Below are positions 6,577 to 10,323 of a stretch of 10,323 nt of DNA, in pieces. The DNA is from Candidatus Jidaibacter sp. Lineage in GTDB: Bacteria > Pseudomonadota > Alphaproteobacteria > Rickettsiales > Midichloriaceae. The stretch is taken from NCBI GenBank assembly GCA_021298045.1, contig JAJTHY010000011.1, positions 1 to 10,323 on the forward strand, read 5' to 3'. The notes beneath the pieces are model-generated. The model was given only the letters and a program-made list of their open reading frames with translations, searched no databases and was not told where the DNA came from. Numbering within the stretch: the first letter of the stretch is position 1; each line of letters starts with the position of its first letter. The position numbers and the translations under genes were made by a program.

Positions 6577-7898
6577 AATTCCAAAATTTGCCCTAGTTTA
6601 TCATAAGATGAATTTATGTAATCCCTTTCATTTGATGACTGGCTCAAAAATTGTTCAATTTGTGGATACAGCGAGATAGCCAAATCTAATTCCGGGTCGC
6701 TACCAGCTTTATAGGCACCTATGCGTATCAACTCTACCATTTCCTGATAGTTTGCTAAGATTCTGCGAGCTGTGTTTGCAATTAAGTTTTCCCTATCCGA
6801 ATTACAATTAGGTACCATTCTGGAAATGCTTTGCAAAACATCCACTGATGGGAATCTACCTCTTGCTGCAATCTCTCTGCTAAGTACTATGTGCCCATCT
6901 AGTATAGATCTCACCGCATCAGCTATTGGTTCATTGGTATCATCGCCTTCAACCAATGTTGAGAATATACCTGTAATATCTCCAGCACCCTGCACCCCAG
7001 GCCCTGCTCTCTCTAGTAGTTTTGGCAATTCAGCAAAAACCGATGGAGTATAACCTTTGGATGTTGGTGGTTCTCCAGCAGCAAGACCTATTTCTCGGAG
7101 CGCCATAGCGAATCTGGTTACGCTGTCCATCATCGTTAATACTTCCTTATTTTGATCTCGGAAGTATTCAGAAACAGCCATGGTCATATACGCTGCCTGT
7201 CTGCGTGCAAGAGCGGATTCATCAGAAGTTGCAACAACTACCACCGCATCTTTTAAACCCTCTTCACCTAAATAGTCTTCTATAAATTCATTTACCTCCC
7301 GCCCTCTTTCTCCTATAAGCCCAATTACCTTAACATCAGCTGCAGCAAATTTGGCAAACATAGAAAGTAATACGGATTTCCCAACTCCAGAGCCTGCAAA
7401 AATGCCCAACCTTTGCCCTCTACAGCATGGGGTAAAAACATCAATTGATCTAACCCCCATATCCATTTTTTCACGCACACGTGTGCGCTCACTAGCTTTT
7501 GGTGGAGCAGCTTTTAGTGCATACCCAATTTCACCTTGCGGCAATGCTCCTTTGCCATCAATAGGTTCACCAAAGCAATTTATAATCCTTCCACGCCAAG
7601 CCTCAGAAGGGTAAATAACCTGAGCGCAATTTATTAGTGAAACCTTAGAATCAGAGCCAATTCCCGAAACATCCTCAAATGGCATAAGCAAAGCTTTATG
7701 CTCCTTAATTCCCACCACTTCTGCTTTTATAACAGAACCGTTTCGGGGTTCAATCGTACATAAAGATCCAATAGATATAAACGCGTTGATGCCTTTAACC
7801 TCAATTATTAGACCTTTTACTCCACACACGCGACCTTCTATGCTATAGTCTTCGAGAGATGAAATTTTGTGAGCAAGGTTTGCAAGTATTTGCGTCAT
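6573..7898 (-). CDS. fliI: Flagellar protein export ATPase FliI
   Basis: A 441-residue member of the F1-beta-like type III export ATPases. In the flagellar export apparatus FliI forms a cytoplasmic hexamer that helps deliver substrates to the export gate. The order is an N-terminal beta-barrel domain (about 20-90), a RecA-like ATPase core with Walker A AGSGVGKS (168-175), catalytic GERGRE (196-201) with E197 as the likely glutamate, Walker B ending in D258 (EVLTMMDSVTR), GYTPSVFAELPKLLERAG, and a helical C-terminal domain with ELIRIGAYKAGSDPELD. FliI is favoured over the virulence type III ATPase (SctN) by overall resemblance to alphaproteobacterial FliI, but this is not decisive. All ATPase motifs are intact. 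It overlaps ccmH by 4 bp and is the only flagellar gene here. An AAGAG about 7 nt before the ATG may be the ribosome binding site. Confidence 0.92.
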   Translation of the reverse strand: MTQILANLAHKISSLEDYSIEGRVCGVKGLIIEVKGINAFISIGSLCTIEPRNGSVIKAEVVGIKEHKALLMPFEDVSGIGSDSKVSLINCAQVIYPSEAWRGRIINCFGEPIDGKGALPQGEIGYALKAAPPKASERTRVREKMDMGVRSIDVFTPCCRGQRLGIFAGSGVGKSVLLSMFAKFAAADVKVIGLIGERGREVNEFIEDYLGEEGLKDAVVVVATSDESALARRQAAYMTMAVSEYFRDQNKEVLTMMDSVTRFAMALREIGLAAGEPPTSKGYTPSVFAELPKLLERAGPGVQGAGDITGIFSTLVEGDDTNEPIADAVRSILDGHIVLSREIAARGRFPSVDVLQSISRMVPNCNSDRENLIANTARRILANYQEMVELIRIGAYKAGSDPELDLAISLYPQIEQFLSQSSNERDYINSSYDKLGQILEL

Positions 7899-7922
7899 AA
7901 TAAACTCTTCATTTATAAGTCA

Positions 7923-7932
7923 ATTATATAAT
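7923..7932. promoter_or_regulatory. Overlapping divergent -10 elements between fliI and rluC
   Basis: The 40-bp spacer between the two starts contains ATTATATAAT, a perfect palindrome at 7923-7932. It reads TATAAT on the plus strand (7927-7932) and on the minus strand (7928-7923). The minus-strand copy would start transcription near 7917, leaving a leader of about 20 nt to the fliI ATG. The plus-strand copy would start at about 7939, exactly at the rluC ATG. No good -35 is visible for either direction. Firing of the two promoters would be mutually exclusive if both are real. Confidence 0.3.
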
Positions 7933-7938
7933 TAATTA

Positions 7939-8883
7939 ATGTATATGAAATTTCAAACAGTAACCATAACTTCCGAAGATGCAGACATAAGATTAGACAG
8001 ATATTTTAAGAGATACCATCCAGAAGTTGCCTTTGGTATGATAGCTAAGCTCGTGCGCAAGAAGGATATTAAGCTCAATGGCAAGCGAGCAGATATCTCT
8101 ACAAAACTTGTTGAAGGCGATATCTTGTCCTACCCAAAATTGCAGGAAAAAGAACTTATTGCAAGCTCTATTCAACATAAAGATAAGGACATAGAGCTAA
8201 TAAAGAACTCAGTAATTTTCATGGATGAAAATATCCTTGTACTAAATAAACCTTCAGGCCTTGCAGTGCAAGGAGGCAGTAAAATTAAGATAAGTGTAGA
8301 TGATCTCGCTGAACATCTTAAATATGACTATGAGGATAAACCAAAGCTGGTTCATAGGTTAGACAAAGAAACCAGTGGACTATTGGTGCTCGCAAGAAAA
8401 ACCAGCGTAGCGGGAGACTTATCAGAGGTAATCAAGCGCAAAAATTTTCATAAAATTTATCTAGCACTTTGTTTAAACACCCCAAAGTCCGCAAGTGGGA
8501 AAATTGATATGCCAATTGAAAAAACTTTAGACACGAAAACAAATTTTGAAAAAGTAACTGCTACTACAAAAGGGAAAACTGCAGTAACATACTATAAGGT
8601 TGTGGATCGAGCTGCAAGTAAGTATTCACTAATTGAAGCAGAGATTATTACCGGCAGAACACATCAAATACGTGTGCACTTAAGTTCTATAGGCTGCCCA
8701 ATTATGGGGGACGACAAATATGGAATTAGATCCGAAATTTCCAGTGGAATTCGTGATAAACTATATTTACATGCATATAAACTTCAGTTTGAATTAAGAG
8801 GCAAGGAATACAATTTCACCGCTGATTTACCTAATTACTTTGCGGATGCATTAGACGATTTTGGTTTGTTGATAAAGGAGTAA
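7939..8883 (+). CDS. rluC: 23S rRNA pseudouridine synthase, RluC/RluD family
   Basis: A 314-residue RluA-family pseudouridine synthase, which isomerises specific uridines of 23S rRNA. An N-terminal S4 RNA-binding domain (about 15-75, with RLDRYFKR and KLNGKRADISTKLVEGD) is followed by the catalytic domain. This has VLNKPSGLAVQGG, the signature HRLDKETSGLLVLAR (139-153) with catalytic aspartate D142, and GRTHQIRVHL (239-248). The form GLAVQGG and the length suggest RluC (positions 955/2504/2580 in E. coli numbering) rather than RluD, but the two cannot be separated surely by eye. Two in-frame starts exist, ATG 7939 and ATG 7945. Neither has a Shine-Dalgarno, and a TATAAT ends only 6 bp before the first. 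coaD follows after 10 bp, so the genes are probably an operon. Confidence 0.9.
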   Translation: MYMKFQTVTITSEDADIRLDRYFKRYHPEVAFGMIAKLVRKKDIKLNGKRADISTKLVEGDILSYPKLQEKELIASSIQHKDKDIELIKNSVIFMDENILVLNKPSGLAVQGGSKIKISVDDLAEHLKYDYEDKPKLVHRLDKETSGLLVLARKTSVAGDLSEVIKRKNFHKIYLALCLNTPKSASGKIDMPIEKTLDTKTNFEKVTATTKGKTAVTYYKVVDRAASKYSLIEAEIITGRTHQIRVHLSSIGCPIMGDDKYGIRSEISSGIRDKLYLHAYKLQFELRGKEYNFTADLPNYFADALDDFGLLIKE

Positions 8884-8893
8884 AATTTTTGCT

Positions 8894-9388
8894 ATGAAAA
8901 ACATAACTGCTATTTACCCAGGCACGTTTGACCCAATAACTTTTGGGCACCTGGAAATTATAAAGCGTGCTGCCAAAATCTTTGACCATATAATAATTGC
9001 TGTGGCTGAAGACACAAATAAGTCCCCGCTTTTCTCTCTTGAGGAACGCGTTGCAATGGCCGAAGTTGAAGTGGCTAAATTAAAAAATACTACTACAAAA
9101 ATAAAGGTATCTCCTTTTTCTGGTTTGCTAGTTGATTTCGCCGAACGATCTGGCGCTACGGTGGTAATACGTGGACTTAGAGCGGTCTCTGATTTTGAAT
9201 ATGAGTTTCAAATGGCGTATATGAATCAAAAAATCAATTCTAAAGTTGAGACCCTTTTTATCCCAGCTAATGAAGCTAGTAACTTTATTTCTTCACGGTT
9301 TGTAAAAGAGATGGCACGTCTCGGGGGAAATATAGAAGGATTTGTATCACAAGAAATAGCACAGAAGTTATATGACTCTAGGAAATAA
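8894..9388 (+). CDS. coaD: Pantetheine-phosphate adenylyltransferase (PPAT)
   Basis: A 164-residue enzyme, full length for the family, that catalyses the penultimate step of coenzyme A synthesis: 4'-phosphopantetheine plus ATP gives dephospho-CoA and pyrophosphate. The nucleotidyltransferase motif YPGTFDPITFGHLEII (8-23) contains T16-x-G18-H19. RGLRAVSDFEYE (93-104) and ISSRFVKEMA (132-141) are the other family hallmarks. It acts in the cytosol as a hexamer in known homologues. AAGGAG (8875-8880) lies 13 nt before the ATG, inside the last codons of rluC. This is a recognisable but distant ribosome binding site. Its 3' end overlaps the SH3-domain gene by 17 bp. Nothing odd is seen in the protein. 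Confidence 0.96.
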   Translation: MKNITAIYPGTFDPITFGHLEIIKRAAKIFDHIIIAVAEDTNKSPLFSLEERVAMAEVEVAKLKNTTTKIKVSPFSGLLVDFAERSGATVVIRGLRAVSDFEYEFQMAYMNQKINSKVETLFIPANEASNFISSRFVKEMARLGGNIEGFVSQEIAQKLYDSRK

Positions 9389-9914
9389 TCGATATTTAAT
9401 CATTGTATTGATCTTAATTATTTCAGCGCAGTTAGCATATGCTGAAGTTGGCCCAATCACTGGGCTTCCACTTCCAAGATTCATATCGTTAAAGTCATCT
9501 GATACAAACTTGCGCAAAGGCCCTAATGTAAGATTTCCTATTAACTGGCATTATCAGCGCAAAGGTTACCCTATGATGTTAGTAGCAGAATTCGAAAATT
9601 GGCGTAAGCTCAAGGACTTTGATGGCTCAGAAGGTTGGGTTCACGAAAATCTTATTACCGGCACAAGAAATGTAATGATAGTAGCAAATAAATATAAAAC
9701 TAAAAATACTATGTATCTTGAGCGAAAATCAGAATTAATAATATTCATGCATCCTGATGAAAACTCTTATCCCATGGCAAGAGCTCAACTAGGATCTTTA
9801 GCTAAGCTTAAAAAATGCCAAAAAGAGTGGTGTAAAGTTAAGCTAGATAGTTATTCTGGTTGGGCTTTAAAAGTAAATTTATGGGGCGTTGGGGCTGAAG
9901 AAGTTTTTGATTAG
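9372..9914 (+). CDS. Exported bacterial SH3-domain protein
   Basis: A 180-residue protein with an N-terminal signal sequence (hydrophobic YLIIVLILIISAQ, probable cleavage after AYA at residue 24) and two bacterial SH3-like modules. The first (about 37-95) has the typical LKSSDTNLRKGPNVRFPINWHY-like start, shown by NLRKGPN (46-52), and ends in GSEGWVHENLI. The second (about 99-170) is more divergent and ends in YSGWALKVNLWG. This is the SH3_4-type arrangement common in alphaproteobacteria, where it is exported to the periplasm. Such domains are thought to bind cell wall or protein partners, but no precise function is known. C149 and C154 could form a disulfide. The start lies inside coaD in another frame (17-bp overlap), and an upstream AGAAG is a weak ribosome binding site. 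Translation is likely coupled to coaD. Confidence 0.85.
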   Translation: MTLGNNRYLIIVLILIISAQLAYAEVGPITGLPLPRFISLKSSDTNLRKGPNVRFPINWHYQRKGYPMMLVAEFENWRKLKDFDGSEGWVHENLITGTRNVMIVANKYKTKNTMYLERKSELIIFMHPDENSYPMARAQLGSLAKLKKCQKEWCKVKLDSYSGWALKVNLWGVGAEEVFD

Positions 9915-9925
9915 TATACTCCGTT

Positions 9926-10030
9926 AACTTGAAAAATTGACGTTGTCGCTATTGTAATTTGCGCATCCGCACCTATTTATTATGGGCTTACGGTGCTCAA
10001 TTACAAAGACTCCTAGCACTTTTTCAAGTT
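9926..10030. repeat. Nested inverted repeats in the spacer after the SH3 gene
   Basis: AACTTGAAAAA (9926-9936) pairs perfectly with TTTTTCAAGTT (10020-10030). Inside it, GCTA (9948-9951) can pair with TAGC (10014-10017), TTGTAAT (9952-9958) with ATTACAA (10000-10006), and GCACC (9969-9973) with GGTGC (9992-9996), all in nested order. The structure begins 11 bp after the SH3 gene stop (9914), so it could be a folded 3' end, a small palindromic element or a relic. It is not a classic terminator, since no U tract follows a compact GC stem. The rest of 9915-10196 shows no convincing gene. Confidence 0.35.
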
Positions 10031-10196
10031 TCCTGTCATCTACTGCTTTTGTGTATTGATAAATATAATTCACTATAGCTATCGCACACAGCGTTACACT
10101 TCACCTTTGATTTTTCCCCGCTGATAACGCCACTAACATCATGGCTATCTTACAGGTATCGTATACTGTATAACCGATGTCATATGCCGCTTTACA

Positions 10197-10323
10197 GTAA
10201 GCGTACAGTGAAGGCGGACTATTCAAGTCAATAAGAAAAGGTAAGCTTGTTTTTGCAAACAAAAAATGTTGGCGGGAACATGATAAATATAGAGTCCAAT
10301 ACTAAAATTTACCTTTGCACGGG
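10197..10323 (-). mobile_element. Second, inverted copy of the repeated element (right copy, cut by window edge)
   Basis: This is the exact reverse complement of 14-140, with no mismatch over 127 bp, and it runs to the last base. Pairing follows i + j = 10337. The element therefore continues beyond the window, and its inner end is at 10197, where identity to the left copy stops. The minus-strand frame matching the possible transposase C-terminus ends at 10223. The two copies point toward each other with their 3' ends facing the enclosed genes. Complete identity implies recent transposition or ongoing gene conversion. Confidence 0.55.

Noticed and set aside
6772..7614. Plus-strand open frames opposite fliI
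   Set aside because: They mirror the codon pattern of fliI on the other strand and match no known motif.
10104..10301. Longer minus-strand open frame crossing the element boundary at 10197
   Set aside because: It spans two unrelated sequences (repeat element and spacer), so most of it must be chance openness.

Overview
The window looks like part of the chromosome of an AT-rich alphaproteobacterium, most likely a host-associated member of the order Rickettsiales. The reasons are a clear CtrA cell-cycle regulator, a CcmH/CycL cytochrome c maturation protein, an alphaproteobacterial SH3-domain secreted protein, very AT-rich spacers and a eukaryote-like leucine-rich-repeat protein. TGA is used as a stop codon (for example at the ends of the transporter, birA and ccmH), so the code is standard. 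The species cannot be named from this window; a flagellated or formerly flagellated lineage such as the Midichloriaceae is a guess based on fliI.

Layout. Positions 1-140 hold the end of a repeated element. A leucine-rich-repeat gene (245-1978) and ctrA (2078-2788) follow, both on the minus strand. A 71-bp divergent spacer separates ctrA from a plus-strand run: a fused 5-formyltetrahydrofolate cyclo-ligase/PrmC gene (2860-4233), a divergent dicarboxylate/amino-acid:cation symporter (4321-5511) and birA (5508-6221). birA converges on, and overlaps by 29 bp, the minus-strand pair fliI-ccmH (6193-7898), whose members overlap in an ATGA. A 40-bp divergent spacer then leads to the plus-strand run rluC (7939-8883), coaD (8894-9388) and an SH3-domain exported protein (9372-9914). 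The last 400 bp hold a non-coding or decayed spacer and a second, inverted copy of the left-end repeat, running to the window edge.

How the genes work together. Most are housekeeping: folate salvage and release-factor methylation, biotinylation, 23S rRNA pseudouridylation, CoA synthesis and cytochrome c maturation. Overlapping starts and stops point to tightly packed operons. CtrA would be the transcriptional regulator of cell cycle and, in flagellated relatives, of motility genes. FliI is the only flagellar gene seen here. The leucine-rich-repeat protein next to the mobile-element end is the most accessory-looking gene and a candidate secreted effector.

Points of most interest are the in-frame MTHFS-PrmC fusion, the symporter whose substrate- and ion-binding residues differ from the canonical family, the LRR protein with its odd tails, and the perfect 127-bp inverted repeats bracketing about 10 kb of core genes. 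I see no CRISPR array, tRNA, rRNA or obvious novel defence system.
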